NCBI GenBank assembly: GCA_020060485.1
Contig: JAGVAB010000096.1
Coordinates: 1-49,675 of the forward strand
DNA: 49,675 nt
Reading direction: 5' to 3'
Origin: Anaerolineales bacterium
GTDB lineage: Bacteria; Chloroflexota; Anaerolineae; Anaerolineales; Anaerolineaceae
Positions 16,212-27,028 of the stretch are shown here, piece after piece. The notes under the pieces are model-generated. The model saw only the letters and a program-made list of their open reading frames with translations. It was not told the origin of the DNA and did no database searches. Each line of letters opens with the position of its first letter. The first letter of the stretch is position 1. Both the position numbers and the translations under genes were made by a program.

Positions 16212-17589
16212 GCCCAATCCCCCTGGTTTTTGGATCAAAAACCGGCTTCCATTCCCGCATGGAATTCATTGCATATCCTTTTTCAAGGCTCATTTTCAAA
16301 GTATCGCCGTTTTTTACGATAACCGTTGGCACATTGCGTTTGCCCAGGCCGGAGATCACACGTGGATCAACACTAAGTTCTGCCCCAAAACTTTGCCCGT
16401 CAAGCAAAACGACGATTGGCCGCAAGTCACGCCGCAAGATTTGATCCACGCAGTTCAGCAGCCCATCGTCGCACAGCGGTGTGATCAAAACCACCACGCT
16501 GCCGCGTGAGATGTGGGGCGACTGAGAAGCAACCAACCCTTGCAGCGGCATCCCACCCTCGGGCTTTAGAAAAGCCAGTAACTCCAGTAGTTTCCCCAAC
16601 TGCCGCTCCCCATGCTCCGCAGCCAGGATATGCAGCTTTTTTTCTGCGCACACAAGACCAACCTCTTTCCCTTTGCGGATAAAATACCGGCCAATCGAAG
16701 CGCTGATACTGACGGCATATTCAAAAGACGCCGGGGGTAAGGCAACATCCTGCCTGTGTCGCCACAACCAGAACTGGTCTACCTTAGGATCCTGGAGCTC
16801 GTAAGGTAATTCAAAATGCACTTTTTTGTGTGCGTCCAACAGTATCCAGACGGAAGCTCTCGGGTTTTGTTCAAATTCTTTGACGATCAGTTTATTCTTC
16901 TTTGCCGTGCTCGGCCAATGAATGCGTTTCAAAGCATCTCCTGGCACATATTCTCTTACACCGCTTGCGTGCGGGGTAACATCCAGTGAGCGGAATCTTT
17001 GCGCCTTTCCTCCAGGAAGTAAGCCCGGCGGATAGGGAAAAGAATCAAGTTCTGTAATGTATGGCAGCACCAGCAGATGCTTTTGATGTGGAATGAGATT
17101 CTGAAATTCAAAAAGGCCAAACAAATCTCCAGAATGCAAAATGGTTGGCCCAAGCACATAATCACCGCGTTGCAGCAATAAAGTATAGGCTGAGTAATTA
17201 CGGGTATCCTTTTTGCCAAGCCAGGATAAAACCCTTGCCCCGCTTCCCCCGGGCAGGTTTGACCCATCCCGAACTTCTATCCAGGGCCGCACGAAAGACA
17301 GGGCATTGTGAATTTCAAATCGCTCTTCAAAGACCTGCCCATATTCTTTGCGGAATTCACGTGAAACCCGCTTGACACGGAAACCTCTAACAGACAGAAG
17401 TCCCAGGATCAGGCTGGTAACAAGTAGTAAGAGGCAAAGATATGTTATTTTCGGGAAGATTTCATCCTGGGTGCGAATAGTTCCCCAAATGCTGGCAGCC
17501 AACACCGACAAGACGCCCCAAAAAGTGCGCCGCAGCCTCATATGGGAAAAACTACTTTGTTTCACTGTCACTCTATTGGGTGAAGCCAC
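16198..17589 (-). CDS. DUF58 domain protein
   Basis: 463 residues. Two membrane helices (about 23-38 and 47-66) are followed by a periplasmic-type beta region and the DUF58 signature, where [16 protein letters not shown] and [11 protein letters not shown] fall around residues 210-240. The C-terminal half has a von Willebrand A-like shape ([12 protein letters not shown]). DUF58 proteins are the usual partners of MoxR ATPases and are thought to help assemble or activate complexes at the membrane. The GTG start overlaps the moxR stop by 17 bases; an in-frame ATG at 17541 is also possible. It is the last gene of a six-gene operon. Confidence 0.9.
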   Translation of the reverse strand: MASPNRVTVKQSSFSHMRLRRTFWGVLSVLAASIWGTIRTQDEIFPKITYLCLLLLVTSLILGLLSVRGFRVKRVSREFRKEYGQVFEERFEIHNALSFVRPWIEVRDGSNLPGGSGARVLSWLGKKDTRNYSAYTLLLQRGDYVLGPTILHSGDLFGLFEFQNLIPHQKHLLVLPYITELDSFPYPPGLLPGGKAQRFRSLDVTPHASGVREYVPGDALKRIHWPSTAKKNKLIVKEFEQNPRASVWILLDAHKKVHFELPYELQDPKVDQFWLWRHRQDVALPPASFEYAVSISASIGRYFIRKGKEVGLVCAEKKLHILAAEHGERQLGKLLELLAFLKPEGGMPLQGLVASQSPHISRGSVVVLITPLCDDGLLNCVDQILRRDLRPIVVLLDGQSFGAELSVDPRVISGLGKRNVPTVIVKNGDTLKMSLEKGYAMNSMREWKPVFDPKTRGIGPNSV

Positions 17590-18529
17590 TGGACGGGACT
17601 GGTAACGTACGCAAAATTTCTTCCAGGATCACTGCTGCATCAATTTCTCTCAACCTTGCCGCCGGGTCCACCACAATGCGATGCGCCAAAACCGTCTCTG
17701 CCAAATACTTAATATCATCAGGCAAGATAAACTCTCTGCCTTTCATTGCAGCCCTGGCCTGCGCAGCCCGAAACAGCCCCAAACTCCCGCGTGGGCTTGC
17801 CCCCAGATACACATCCGAGCTTTCGCGTGTCAAGCGAATCATCTGGACAATATACCGTTTAAGGACAGGAGCAACAAATACGGTCTTGATCACTTCCTGT
17901 GCGTCCAGCAGCTCTTCTGTAGCAGCTACTGCAGAAATAGTATCAATAGGATGACGAAGCTGTTGAAGTTCCAAAACTTTAACTTCATCCATAACGCTGG
18001 GATAGCCCAGACGAATCCGCAGTAAAAACCGGTCTAACTGTGCTTCAGGAAGGGGAAAAGTGCCTTCGTATTCGATTGGGTTCTGGGTGGCCAGGATCAT
18101 AAATGGCGATGGCAATTGATGCGTTTCACCGTCAACGGTAATCTGGCGCTCTTCCATCGCCTCCAGCAATGCAGATTGGGTCTTGGGAGTAGCGCGGTTA
18201 ATTTCATCCACCAGCACAATCTGCGCCATCAAAGGGCCAGGCCGGAACTCAAAATCCCGGCTTCCCTGGTTAAAGATCGAAACCCCTGTCACATCACTGG
18301 GTAGCATATCTGGTGTGAATTGAATGCGCTTGAAGCTGCAACCCAGTGATTTCGCCAGGCTGCGCGCCAGCATTGTTTTGCCAACCCCGGGAACATCTTC
18401 GATCAACAAATGGCCTTGACAGAGCAAACCTGTTACGATCAACTCCAGCGCCGGTGTCTTCCCGACGATAACCTTTTCAAGGTTTTCAATGATGCGTTGA
18501 GCAAATGGCTGGACATCCTGGATATTCAT
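17573..18529 (-). CDS. MoxR-family AAA+ ATPase
   Basis: 318 residues, typical length. Walker [13 protein letters not shown] (about 45-55), Walker [11 protein letters not shown] (about 104-113), sensor 1 [10 protein letters not shown] and the family-typical [12 protein letters not shown] are all visible. MoxR proteins act as chaperone-like ATPases on membrane or metal-enzyme complexes with a DUF58 partner, which is encoded just downstream. The ATG at 18529 overlaps the upstream YfhO-like stop by four bases; a longer in-frame extension upstream lies wholly inside that gene and is rejected. Confidence 0.95.
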   Translation of the reverse strand: MNIQDVQPFAQRIIENLEKVIVGKTPALELIVTGLLCQGHLLIEDVPGVGKTMLARSLAKSLGCSFKRIQFTPDMLPSDVTGVSIFNQGSRDFEFRPGPLMAQIVLVDEINRATPKTQSALLEAMEERQITVDGETHQLPSPFMILATQNPIEYEGTFPLPEAQLDRFLLRIRLGYPSVMDEVKVLELQQLRHPIDTISAVAATEELLDAQEVIKTVFVAPVLKRYIVQMIRLTRESSDVYLGASPRGSLGLFRAAQARAAMKGREFILPDDIKYLAETVLAHRIVVDPAARLREIDAAVILEEILRTLPVPSSGFTQ

Positions 18530-20925
18530 TTTTTTGCCACTCCCTGTTCCAAAACACGATTTCGTCTCTTGATCATGATTATAGTAGAAATTACCAAAAA
18601 ACCGCTCAGGCTGACGCACAATCCCGCATAAAATGACAATGGCGAATAGACAAACTTGACCGTATGGGTTCCTGCAGGCACGGCCGCCGCCCGGAACAGG
18701 TAATCCGCTTGATAATGCTCTGCGGGGCGCCCATCCACAAAAACACGCCATCCAGGGTACCACACGTCACGCATTACCAGCCACCCACCCCCTCTGCTGG
18801 TCACAGAAAGGGTAACTTGATCGGGCCTGGTTCGCATAATTGATATTTCTCCCTTGTCCATGCTTGCACATTTCTCTCCATAGGGAGGCCTGCCTTCAAT
18901 CACAACATACCTTTCAGCTTCTGCAACAGGATGAGCCAACAAATTCTGCACTGCTCTCCAGGCATCTTCTCCTGTCTCGACGATCAAAGCGCATTCCCGC
19001 CAGGAAAACCGTCCCTCCGCAACAAGCGAAAGATATTCAACCCCAAGCGGTTGTTGTGGATCAACGCGCTCATTCACAGTAACATTCATGACCGACAACC
19101 ATCTGAAAAGTTCATCATTGGGCAACCCCTCCAGATTTTCCATCCAGATCGTGTATCTTTCAGGCGCAAATGGGTCAAAGTTGTTCACAAAGGAAATCTG
19201 CTCCAGCATATTCACGTTAGGGAGAGCCAGCAGCCGCATGGTGCTCATTGGCTCAAGGCTTTGATAATCCTTTATCCGCACAAAGCGTTTAAATTTCAAG
19301 CGGTAATTATCTGCCAAAGATTGGTAAACCCGGCCTTCGCCGGCCAAATCCGCAAGAACCGACTCCCTGGCTGGCGGAGCAAAATAATCCATTGCAATTC
19401 CAGGGTTCAACCACCATCCGGCCGTTATTAGATCCAGCCCCACCCATAAACCAACCATAATCCGCCACCATGAGGTTCTTGCTGGCACGCCCTCAGAATC
19501 GGGTTTGGTTAAGGTCAAAATACCAAAACCTACCCCCCAGATACCGGAAATGGCTGTAGCCCGAATGAATGTTGGGCTGATCTCTTGCAGAAAATACCAT
19601 CCCCCAAACGCACCCAGAGTCACCGCCACAGCACCGGCAGTAGCCAGCCTTGTCCAATACAGTGTGCGGCCAGACGGACGCTCCCAGAGATGTTCAACTG
19701 CCACAGCTGCCAACAAAGCCTGGGAAAACACCACCCAGACCATGATGCGAACCGGGCCGTGAAACATATCAAATGTAGGCACATTCGCAAACAGGAACGG
19801 AAAAACCGGGGTGAATTTTCCCATTCCGAGCAGCATGCCAATCACAATCAATACCCAAAGAAAACGGATCAAGGGCATGCTCTCCTTTATTTTTTCCCGT
19901 TTTCGCCTGCTAAATAAAGCCAGGAAAGTACCCGCCGCCAAAAGGAAGGGCAGCAAGCCAATATAAATGCCATCTTCGTGATAACTGGCATACCCCCAAT
20001 AATTGCCCATTCCCGGGTTGCCGAAAAAATCCGGGGCGAGAAAGGTGATCATCTTCCACGGCCAAAACGAATACGCCATTGCCGTTTCATAATCCACCGC
20101 CGCGTTCCGCTGCGACAGCAAGAGATATTCCAGCGTAGGAAGCAGCTGCACTGCACTCAACGCAACAGCAACAAAATATGCCAAACCCAGACGAACCAGA
20201 GAAACCAGTGCCTCCCTTGCGCCATAATGACTCATCGCCCCAAAGCCAACCCAGGTTGTGACATATAACAAAATGTACCAACTGAGTTGGGCATGGCCAG
20301 CCAGCAGCATCATGGCCACACATCCTGCCAAAGGCAGCGGAATAAAGCCTGCTCCAGTTGCCGCTTCTTTCCCCCGTAGGGGAGAAGCGATCCGTGAGGC
20401 GCAAAGCACTACCCAGGGCATCCACGCTCCGGCCCATATGATCGAAAAGAAACCCAGGCGCGCTACAAAATAACCGCTCATTGAAAAACTCAATGCAGCC
20501 AGGGTCTGGGCCAGAGCTTTTCCACCCATCTGCCTGACCAGCCGTATCATGCCAATCCCAGCCCAAACCAAATGCACATACACCAGCAAGGTATTTCCCC
20601 AGGCCAGCCAGGGAACCCCGCCCAACGCCGCAAAACCATACAATATCCAGCTGGGCGGATAGAACAAGGCCAGTTGATAATTAGCCAGAAATGGGGCGCC
20701 CATCCCATTCAAATCATTCCACAGCGGGAAGACACCCATGCTCAATTGTTCCCAGGCGTAAGCCTGCCAGGGAATGAATTGCAACGCAGGCAATCCCCAG
20801 AATAATGCCTTTCCGGTCACCATGATCCTGCCCAAAAGCAGCAAAGGCGCAAGGCAAAGAAAAATATAAGGAAACAAGTCATGAACAGAAGTTTTTCGTC
20901 GCACTGCTGCAATCACCTCATCCAA
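18526..20925 (-). CDS. YfhO-family polytopic membrane protein
   Basis: 799 residues with about 12 membrane helices in the first 500 residues and a C-terminal extracytoplasmic beta domain containing [16 protein letters not shown] and a final helix. This matches YfhO proteins, GT-C-like proteins linked to glycosylation of teichoic acids or other envelope polymers. The N-terminal part has the family's [12 protein letters not shown] and [18 protein letters not shown] pieces. It is one of two YfhO-like genes in the operon, separated by another membrane protein. The start lies two bases after the upstream stop; the 3' end overlaps moxR by four bases. Confidence 0.85.
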   Translation of the reverse strand: MDEVIAAVRRKTSVHDLFPYIFLCLAPLLLLGRIMVTGKALFWGLPALQFIPWQAYAWEQLSMGVFPLWNDLNGMGAPFLANYQLALFYPPSWILYGFAALGGVPWLAWGNTLLVYVHLVWAGIGMIRLVRQMGGKALAQTLAALSFSMSGYFVARLGFFSIIWAGAWMPWVVLCASRIASPLRGKEAATGAGFIPLPLAGCVAMMLLAGHAQLSWYILLYVTTWVGFGAMSHYGAREALVSLVRLGLAYFVAVALSAVQLLPTLEYLLLSQRNAAVDYETAMAYSFWPWKMITFLAPDFFGNPGMGNYWGYASYHEDGIYIGLLPFLLAAGTFLALFSRRKREKIKESMPLIRFLWVLIVIGMLLGMGKFTPVFPFLFANVPTFDMFHGPVRIMVWVVFSQALLAAVAVEHLWERPSGRTLYWTRLATAGAVAVTLGAFGGWYFLQEISPTFIRATAISGIWGVGFGILTLTKPDSEGVPARTSWWRIMVGLWVGLDLITAGWWLNPGIAMDYFAPPARESVLADLAGEGRVYQSLADNYRLKFKRFVRIKDYQSLEPMSTMRLLALPNVNMLEQISFVNNFDPFAPERYTIWMENLEGLPNDELFRWLSVMNVTVNERVDPQQPLGVEYLSLVAEGRFSWRECALIVETGEDAWRAVQNLLAHPVAEAERYVVIEGRPPYGEKCASMDKGEISIMRTRPDQVTLSVTSRGGGWLVMRDVWYPGWRVFVDGRPAEHYQADYLFRAAAVPAGTHTVKFVYSPLSFYAGLCVSLSGFLVISTIIMIKRRNRVLEQGVAKK

Positions 20926-20927
20926 TT

Positions 20928-22520
20928 TCAGTCAACAACTCTGTAAATATGATACCCATCTTTTTCATACCATTCTTGCAAAAAATTCGCCTGTGAAGGC
21001 TGCCATTCACCCAATTCACGTTCCTGCGGCCCCCAAAACACATACCGCACCGCAAATTCCTCCAGCAGCGCCCTGCGAACCGCATCGTCAGCATCAGCCT
21101 GGTAAAAATTTTCTACACGCAATTTCATGTCTTTCAGGTGAATACTCTCAGGGCCATGACCAATCAACATTCGCAAAGGAGCCCAGGATGGCAGCGGGTT
21201 TGAGGTAGCATAAGAAGCAATCACAATATTTCCCGGGTCTGCGGCGATTCCCAAATGCTCAAAGGCAGCCACCTCTTTGGCTGGGCGATACACCGGAGAT
21301 TTCAATTGCATCACCGTTCCCAAGCCGCCCGCAATAAAAATCAACCCCGGTAAAAAGGAGGATAATAAAAATATACGAATGACCCGTTGCATGCGCGGCT
21401 TAAAGGTATCGAGTACTGCAATCCCCAGTATGGTAATTGCCACCCAGACGCCTTCAGTCAGTCGGCGCTGGACACTAAAAGGTGCATAGGCCAGTAAAGG
21501 GAAAATGGCCACCCACCCCAAAAGCAAAAACCAACGGTTGTCCTTCGTCCACTTATGAATGGATTGAATTCCAAATCCAGCCAGGATCAGCATCGAGCCA
21601 TATGCCAGCAAGTAATCCGGCAGCGGCGGGGAGGGAAGAATATTCTGTGCGGACCAGGTGGACAAAAATGGGTCTGTCAGGAATGAAACGGCAGTATACA
21701 GGATCAATGGCGCAGGTAGAATTGCCATGCCAAGCGCATAATGGAAGTCCGTTTTCCACTGAGATTGAAGGTCGGCTCCCCTTGATGTTGCCATCACACC
21801 GGTCAGGAGCAAGTGTACACCAATAACAACCCCGCCAATCAGAACCGTCATTGGCTGCATCAAGCCAAGTAGAAGCCACAAACTTCCCGTGAAGAAACCG
21901 TCCTGCCAGGAGCGCGCCCCGCTGCGCAAATACTGTGCCAGTCCCCATAGCAGCAGCGCTCTGGCACAGGACAAATGCGGCAAGCCATACAGGGACATGA
22001 AACCAAAAGTCTCCGGCGAATAGAATTCCAACGGCAACCTGTTTTGCCACAATCCATCTAGGCCAGTAACAGCCAGCCAGCCTAAACCACCCCCCACAGT
22101 TGCGATGGCAGTCACCAGTCTACGGCTCGGTATACGCTCAATGAAAACCGACACAAATTGATAAGTGGCGTGGACCATCATGAAACCACCGGCCAGGCGG
22201 AATACGTGAAACCACCAAACCAGGCTTTCATGCCTGGCACTTGCAAGCGACAACTTTCCGAGAAGCAAATAAGGCAAAAATGCCAATACACCACGCTGCG
22301 GGAACGCAGTGTAGGGCGTTCGAAACAACCATGCCCCATGCGCACCGGTAAGCATTTTGGCAATATACGAATTGCCATCCTCAACGCCAAAAATAAAACC
22401 GGTAAAACGCCACTCTTCACCCTGCAGGATAAATCCAAGCGCGTAAGGCACGGTTGTGATCACCATTACGAACAGCGCATATAACCAAACCCATTTCCGT
22501 TCAACTTTGTCCGGCATCAT
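20928..22520 (-). CDS. Polytopic membrane protein, possible GT-C glycosyltransferase (paralogue of 24682-26217)
   Basis: About 530 residues with roughly 10-12 membrane helices and a short soluble C-terminus. It resembles the protein at 24682-26217 throughout: VEDGNSYIAKM against PLDGNSYLAKM near the N-terminus, and VRYVFWGPQERELG against IGYVFFGAREAGMG near the C-terminus. The Y-V-F/V-x-G-x-x-E tail is seen in membrane glycosyltransferases that use lipid-linked sugars, hence the GT-C guess. The tandem ATGs at 22520 and 22517 overlap the stop of the upstream YfhO-like gene, so the start is placed there rather than 48 bases earlier. Confidence 0.7.
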   Translation of the reverse strand: MMPDKVERKWVWLYALFVMVITTVPYALGFILQGEEWRFTGFIFGVEDGNSYIAKMLTGAHGAWLFRTPYTAFPQRGVLAFLPYLLLGKLSLASARHESLVWWFHVFRLAGGFMMVHATYQFVSVFIERIPSRRLVTAIATVGGGLGWLAVTGLDGLWQNRLPLEFYSPETFGFMSLYGLPHLSCARALLLWGLAQYLRSGARSWQDGFFTGSLWLLLGLMQPMTVLIGGVVIGVHLLLTGVMATSRGADLQSQWKTDFHYALGMAILPAPLILYTAVSFLTDPFLSTWSAQNILPSPPLPDYLLAYGSMLILAGFGIQSIHKWTKDNRWFLLLGWVAIFPLLAYAPFSVQRRLTEGVWVAITILGIAVLDTFKPRMQRVIRIFLLSSFLPGLIFIAGGLGTVMQLKSPVYRPAKEVAAFEHLGIAADPGNIVIASYATSNPLPSWAPLRMLIGHGPESIHLKDMKLRVENFYQADADDAVRRALLEEFAVRYVFWGPQERELGEWQPSQANFLQEWYEKDGYHIYRVVD

Positions 22521-24685
22521 GCCCGCTTTCGATACATATAAAAAGTAAACCCGGCAATCAACGCCCATACCAGCAGGCCGATACCCACACCGGCCAACAA
22601 CTCTGGAGGCTGATAATAGAATTCAATTATATGCTCGCCATCCGGGATTTCCACCCCTCTGAAAAGCCCTTCAACAGTGAGTATTGTTGCTGGTTCATTG
22701 TCTAGTCGCACCTTCCAGCCCGGATACATGATCTCTGAAGCCACCACTACCCCTGGCCCTTCCGCCCTGGCGCGAAGCCGGTCAGGATCAACTGAAAGTT
22801 CCGCGACGGTTTTAATCCCTGTATGTGAAATCTGCCTTCCCGACTGAACCCACATGCGCGGGTAAAATGCCGTATTTTCATAGACCCGTGTGTCGCCAAA
22901 TCGCGCCACAGGAAGCAAACCGGGAGTATTCAGGTCAAACTCGGCAGCAACAAACCGCACGTTCAATTTACCCAACTGCTCTGCATCGGGTGTCGCCGCT
23001 TCATTATCCCTGGCAGGCTGGCCGGATACAAAAGGCGGCAAGGTAACGCTGTATCCAGGCACATCTACCCCTGTTGCGGAACGCATATAATCCGCATAGG
23101 TTTTTAACTGCAAAGGGTCAATCCCGTCGGCCAGTTGCAATCCATGCAACACCGCAGTATGCTGAGGAATGCTATACGAAGGTGAATAAACCCGGAAAGT
23201 GCCGTCCTGCCTGGTCAGGTAAGCGGCCACCGCCTCTGACTGTGCTGCTGCTTTTGACAGCGGCCAGTAACTGGCACCGCAGTGATTCACAATACCCACA
23301 TCCAGCACCAGCACAGCCAGCAATATACCACCCGCAAATCGGTTCTCGATCTTTTTATTGGCTACAAGGAGCAAGAGAATCAAAGCTATCGAGAAATTTA
23401 TTGCCCCCCAGACCATGTCGAAAGGCATGCTATTGCCCAGCAGCCAAAAAGCCAGCGGTAAAATCACCACCACCATCACCACAGCCGTCAAGACCAACGG
23501 CTGGTAACGTTTCTTCTTTTCGGCCATTGAGCCATCCGCCCCGTGAAGCAAGTGACCGGCTGCCCGACTGGCAACAACGATCAATGCCTGATTGCTGATA
23601 AAAACCGCTCGCGAGGGTACCCGCAGCAGGCTGAAACCCGGCAAGTTTGCGATAAAACGATTCAGTGGAAAGGCCTCGCCAAATGCATACAGCCCGCTCA
23701 ACACTAAAACGATCAGCCAAAATCCGGTTTTCCGCAAGGCGTTGCCATCCATCAGCGCCCAAATGAATAATAGCAGCATCAAAGCGCCCGGATAAACAAC
23801 CCACTCCGCATACCCCCCAATATCCGGAAAAAACAGGGTGATCAATCGCTCCGCCGGCAGCGCATACGAAAGATTGTCTGTCGTGCTCAACAGCTCTCTG
23901 GTAGTTTGTGCGGAATACCGCAACAAGGGAACTAGCTGCGGTGCAGAAATCCCCAAGGCAATAACCACCGTCCCGCACGCCTGAATGCCCCAGCGCCCCA
24001 AACCTCGTCCCATTTCCTTGAGGCCCATCGCTGTTCGCCCAGGCCAGAGAGCTGCCCACCGCCAGACATGATACGCCAGCCATAACGCCCCGGCATAGGC
24101 CGCCCAGCGCAGATCAACCAGGGCAATGAGTCCCAGCACAATACCGCTAAACATGGTGGCTTTTCCGTCCCAGCCGCCAGAATTTCGCTTTCTCTCGATC
24201 CGCAATAACCATGGCGTCCACATCACCGCACAGACCATGGTGATATGCCCTGCCGTAAAATGCGAAAACACCTTTGGCATACTGCCAAAAGCCACCCCGC
24301 CCAAAATAGCTGCCCAGAAGGGATTGTCATCCTCCATCAGGTAAAGCGCCATGCCCAATGAACCCAGATACAGGTGAGCCAGCACAACCAGGTTTAACCC
24401 AGCCGCTCCCTTGAAAAAAACCGCCATCCAGAACGGCGGATACCACATACCAGACAACGGATTGGCAAAGAATGGATACCCGCTCAGGATGGCATCTGAC
24501 CATAACGGGATTCCCCGTCCGGCAAACAGGCTTTGCTGCAAATAAACCAGATTAGGAAAATGGGAAATGGTTACATCAGAATAGGACGAATGCAACGGGT
24601 AAGCAAATTGATCCAGAAATGGAAGCAACAGTCCAAAAGGCAACGCCAAAACGAGCAACAGGAATATCTTTTGATATCTTGTCAT
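22517..24685 (-). CDS. YfhO-family polytopic membrane protein (second copy)
   Basis: 722 residues with about 11-12 membrane helices, the N-terminal PLWSDAILSGYPFFANPLSG piece typical of YfhO, and a C-terminal beta domain with SEIMYPGWKVRLDNEPA and a last membrane helix. It is clearly related to the 799-residue protein at 18526-20925 (YPGW-R/K-V in the same place) but diverged. Its start overlaps the upstream gene by four bases and its stop overlaps the downstream one by four bases, so it is the second gene of the operon. The substrate is unknown; envelope polymer glycosylation is the best guess from the family. Confidence 0.85.
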   Translation of the reverse strand: MTRYQKIFLLLVLALPFGLLLPFLDQFAYPLHSSYSDVTISHFPNLVYLQQSLFAGRGIPLWSDAILSGYPFFANPLSGMWYPPFWMAVFFKGAAGLNLVVLAHLYLGSLGMALYLMEDDNPFWAAILGGVAFGSMPKVFSHFTAGHITMVCAVMWTPWLLRIERKRNSGGWDGKATMFSGIVLGLIALVDLRWAAYAGALWLAYHVWRWAALWPGRTAMGLKEMGRGLGRWGIQACGTVVIALGISAPQLVPLLRYSAQTTRELLSTTDNLSYALPAERLITLFFPDIGGYAEWVVYPGALMLLLFIWALMDGNALRKTGFWLIVLVLSGLYAFGEAFPLNRFIANLPGFSLLRVPSRAVFISNQALIVVASRAAGHLLHGADGSMAEKKKRYQPLVLTAVVMVVVILPLAFWLLGNSMPFDMVWGAINFSIALILLLLVANKKIENRFAGGILLAVLVLDVGIVNHCGASYWPLSKAAAQSEAVAAYLTRQDGTFRVYSPSYSIPQHTAVLHGLQLADGIDPLQLKTYADYMRSATGVDVPGYSVTLPPFVSGQPARDNEAATPDAEQLGKLNVRFVAAEFDLNTPGLLPVARFGDTRVYENTAFYPRMWVQSGRQISHTGIKTVAELSVDPDRLRARAEGPGVVVASEIMYPGWKVRLDNEPATILTVEGLFRGVEIPDGEHIIEFYYQPPELLAGVGIGLLVWALIAGFTFYMYRKRA

Positions 24686-26217
24686 TCGAGTTCCACCGCA
24701 AAGATGGTCGTCTCGTCTTTTGAATAAACAGGCGGTAGTAAACGCAGAACCTCTGGTTGGCCCATCCCTGCTTCCCGCGCGCCAAAGAAGACATAGCCGA
24801 TCCTGTTTTCGGTCAAATACTGCCTGGCTTCGTTTTCTGTCATTTGACCACCAAAGAAACTTTCCACCCGTTCTTCTTCTTCAAGAGCATTTACGGTCTC
24901 AAAAGGATGCCCGTACATAACCTGGCAGCCGCTATGCCCCGGCAGATACATGCCCGTCTGTGGGGAGGAAACCACCAAACACTCTCCTGGCTGCTGTGCT
25001 AACCATTCCATGGCTTGCAGTTCAGACCTCGTCAAATACACCGCAGGATTATGAGTTATAGCCCCAAAAACCCCGGCAAGCAATAACACAACATTTGTTG
25101 GGATAGATAAAACCAACAAGCCTTTGTACAGAAATCCAGAAGACATTCGCCACTTATTGCTTATCCACCGGCAGCCTTCCACTGCAAGTCCGGCAACCGG
25201 TATATACAATCCCAGCATGAATCGTCTTTGTAAATTTACCGGCAGGCAAAGCAAAACAATCGCTCCTGCGAGCCAGATCACAAGCATAGACTTTTTGCTC
25301 CTGGGCATCCCTTTGACCACGGCCAGTATTCCCACCAAAGCAGCCAACAAGGCCGGCAAAAAAGACACCAGCAGGTCCCACCAGACAGGGGCAGGGGTTA
25401 AATTTTGAAGATTCCAATTGTAAAACACAGTATCCAGGCGGGTAACCGCAACCTGATAGGCAATCATTGCTCCACCGAACACTGTCACCCAAACCAGAGG
25501 CAGCACATTAACCTTTTGGTGGGTCAGCAGATCGAATGCAAGCAACCCGCCAAGCACCATGCAGGCAACTACCACCCCAAAGGGCAGCACAATTCCTAAG
25601 ATCAGCGCCAGTAAACCTGTGAGCCACTGCCCCCCGCGGCCATCAACGGACAATATCAATATCCATAACATTAAACCAAGGCCCAAAGGAAAATGCGGGT
25701 TGGCGTAACTGGACAAAAAGGGATAGGCCTCAGCCACCCAGAAATCTGCTGTCATTTCCCCAAAAAGAAAAACGATCCATCCCAGACCGCTGCCGATGCT
25801 TGCCAGAACAAACGCCCGCCAAGTGGATTCTTCATCTTCAGGGAAGATACTTTCAAAAAATTTTCGCAATGTGAAGAGTAAAAAAATACTGGACATCACC
25901 CGCCAGAAGTGGAATGTCCAGATCAATGACAGCCCCATCCACCTGCTGAAATGTCCAAGAAACAAATAAAACAAGAACAGATACGCTCCTTCCCCTGGCT
26001 GGCTGGTGAAGGGCAGTCTGAATCGCCAGTTTCCCTCAAAACCCTGCTGCATCTTGGCCAGATAACTGTTGCCATCCAGTGGGTTCAACAAGAAACCGCC
26101 AAAGACATGCGACTCGCCACCAGATATACTGCCCACCCAATATGGCACGATGATGGCGGCAGCATACACTGCGAGGAAAATGAACAATTTCAGACTGAAA
26201 TTTTTGATCTGCTTCAT
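24682..26217 (-). CDS. Polytopic membrane protein, possible GT-C glycosyltransferase; first gene of operon
   Basis: 511 residues with about 10-12 membrane helices, beginning KQIKNFSLKLFIF and with a soluble tail carrying YVFFGAREAGMG. It is paralogous to the protein at 20928-22520. No ribosome binding site precedes the ATG. Instead a promoter (TTGCGA, 17 bases, TATACT) ends seven bases before it, so the mRNA is probably leaderless. It is the first gene of the six-gene minus-strand operon ending with DUF58. The function is inferred only from membrane topology and the YfhO neighbours. Confidence 0.72.
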   Translation of the reverse strand: MKQIKNFSLKLFIFLAVYAAAIIVPYWVGSISGGESHVFGGFLLNPLDGNSYLAKMQQGFEGNWRFRLPFTSQPGEGAYLFLFYLFLGHFSRWMGLSLIWTFHFWRVMSSIFLLFTLRKFFESIFPEDEESTWRAFVLASIGSGLGWIVFLFGEMTADFWVAEAYPFLSSYANPHFPLGLGLMLWILILSVDGRGGQWLTGLLALILGIVLPFGVVVACMVLGGLLAFDLLTHQKVNVLPLVWVTVFGGAMIAYQVAVTRLDTVFYNWNLQNLTPAPVWWDLLVSFLPALLAALVGILAVVKGMPRSKKSMLVIWLAGAIVLLCLPVNLQRRFMLGLYIPVAGLAVEGCRWISNKWRMSSGFLYKGLLVLSIPTNVVLLLAGVFGAITHNPAVYLTRSELQAMEWLAQQPGECLVVSSPQTGMYLPGHSGCQVMYGHPFETVNALEEEERVESFFGGQMTENEARQYLTENRIGYVFFGAREAGMGQPEVLRLLPPVYSKDETTIFAVELE

Positions 26218-26224
26218 CTTGCAA

Positions 26225-26253
26225 AGTATACATTAGAATAAACTGTCTCGCAA
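26225..26253 (-). promoter_or_regulatory. Promoter giving a probable leaderless mRNA, minus strand
   Basis: On the minus strand, TTGCGA (26248-26253) and TATACT (26225-26230) are 17 bases apart. The ATG at 26217 begins seven bases after the -10 box, where transcription should start. Confidence 0.75.
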
Positions 26254-26288
26254 TTTTTATGCAATTTAGACGAAACCCCATTTCTGGC

Positions 26289-26317
26289 TTGCCTATCGTG
26301 AACACCTACCTTATAAT
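26289..26317 (+). promoter_or_regulatory. Promoter giving a probable leaderless mRNA, plus strand
   Basis: TTGCCT (26289-26294) and TATAAT (26312-26317) are 17 bases apart. The ATG at 26325 begins seven bases after the -10 box and has no ribosome binding site. It mirrors the divergent promoter at 26225-26253. Confidence 0.75.
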
Positions 26318-26324
26318 CGCATAT

Positions 26325-27026
26325 ATGAATCCTGCATCCAGCCTGTACCAACTGCAAATATTGGACACCGAGATCAAACGCGTTGAAACTCGCCTGACCG
26401 CAATTCAAAGAGAGATCAACGGTGATCGCCGCGTGCAATCTGCCCAAGAAGAATTGCAACAGGCTGTCCAGAACCTGAGAAAAGCCCAGCAAAATCTGCG
26501 CTCCATTGAAGAAAAAGTAAAAGAAGTACGCGATAAAATTCAAACCAGTGATGCAAAGCTGTACAGCGGCCGTATCACCAGCCCCAAAGAACTGCAAGAC
26601 CTGCAAATGGATGTGGCTTCCAACAAAAAACGATTAGCGGCATTTGAAGATGAACAATTGACTGCCATGATCCTCCTCGAAGAAACAGAAACAACCCACA
26701 AATTGGCAGACCAAGGCATCATCCAATCCAAGGCAGATGCCTTAAGTGACCAGGCTACCCTGCGGGGTGAATATTCCCAGTTGATGAAATCCCGTGAGCG
26801 GCTGCTTTCGGAGCGAGAAGTGATCGTTGGTTCCATCAGTCCAGAACTCATCAGAATGTATGATCAATTGATCAAGAATAAATCTGGTTCGGCTGTTACC
26901 CCAGTTGAAGATGATGCTTGCGTTGCGTGCGGCACTGCCTTGCAATCCTCCACGCTCCAGGCGGCAAGATCTCCCAAAGAAATCACCTTTTGCCCATTCT
27001 GCAAAAGGATATTATTTGCAGGTTGA
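26325..27026 (+). CDS. Coiled-coil protein with C-terminal C4 zinc ribbon
   Basis: 233 residues. Residues about 5-175 are almost entirely charged heptad-like helix (QSAQEELQQAVQNLRKAQQ and similar), forming a long antiparallel coiled coil. The C-terminus has CVACGTALQSS and FCPFCKRI, two CxxC pairs of a zinc ribbon. This is the layout of the widespread zf-RING_7/DUF164 group, whose members are suspected to bind nucleic acid but lack a proven role. The ATG is chosen because the promoter leaves no room for an earlier start. The NACHT-HEAT gene begins two bases after its stop. Confidence 0.9.
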   Translation: MNPASSLYQLQILDTEIKRVETRLTAIQREINGDRRVQSAQEELQQAVQNLRKAQQNLRSIEEKVKEVRDKIQTSDAKLYSGRITSPKELQDLQMDVASNKKRLAAFEDEQLTAMILLEETETTHKLADQGIIQSKADALSDQATLRGEYSQLMKSRERLLSEREVIVGSISPELIRMYDQLIKNKSGSAVTPVEDDACVACGTALQSSTLQAARSPKEITFCPFCKRILFAG

Positions 27027-27028
27027 AC

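Noticed and set aside
18530..18763. Extension of the MoxR protein by 78 residues
   Set aside because: The extension lies inside the YfhO-like gene, and the family start at 18529 shows the operon's usual four-base overlap.
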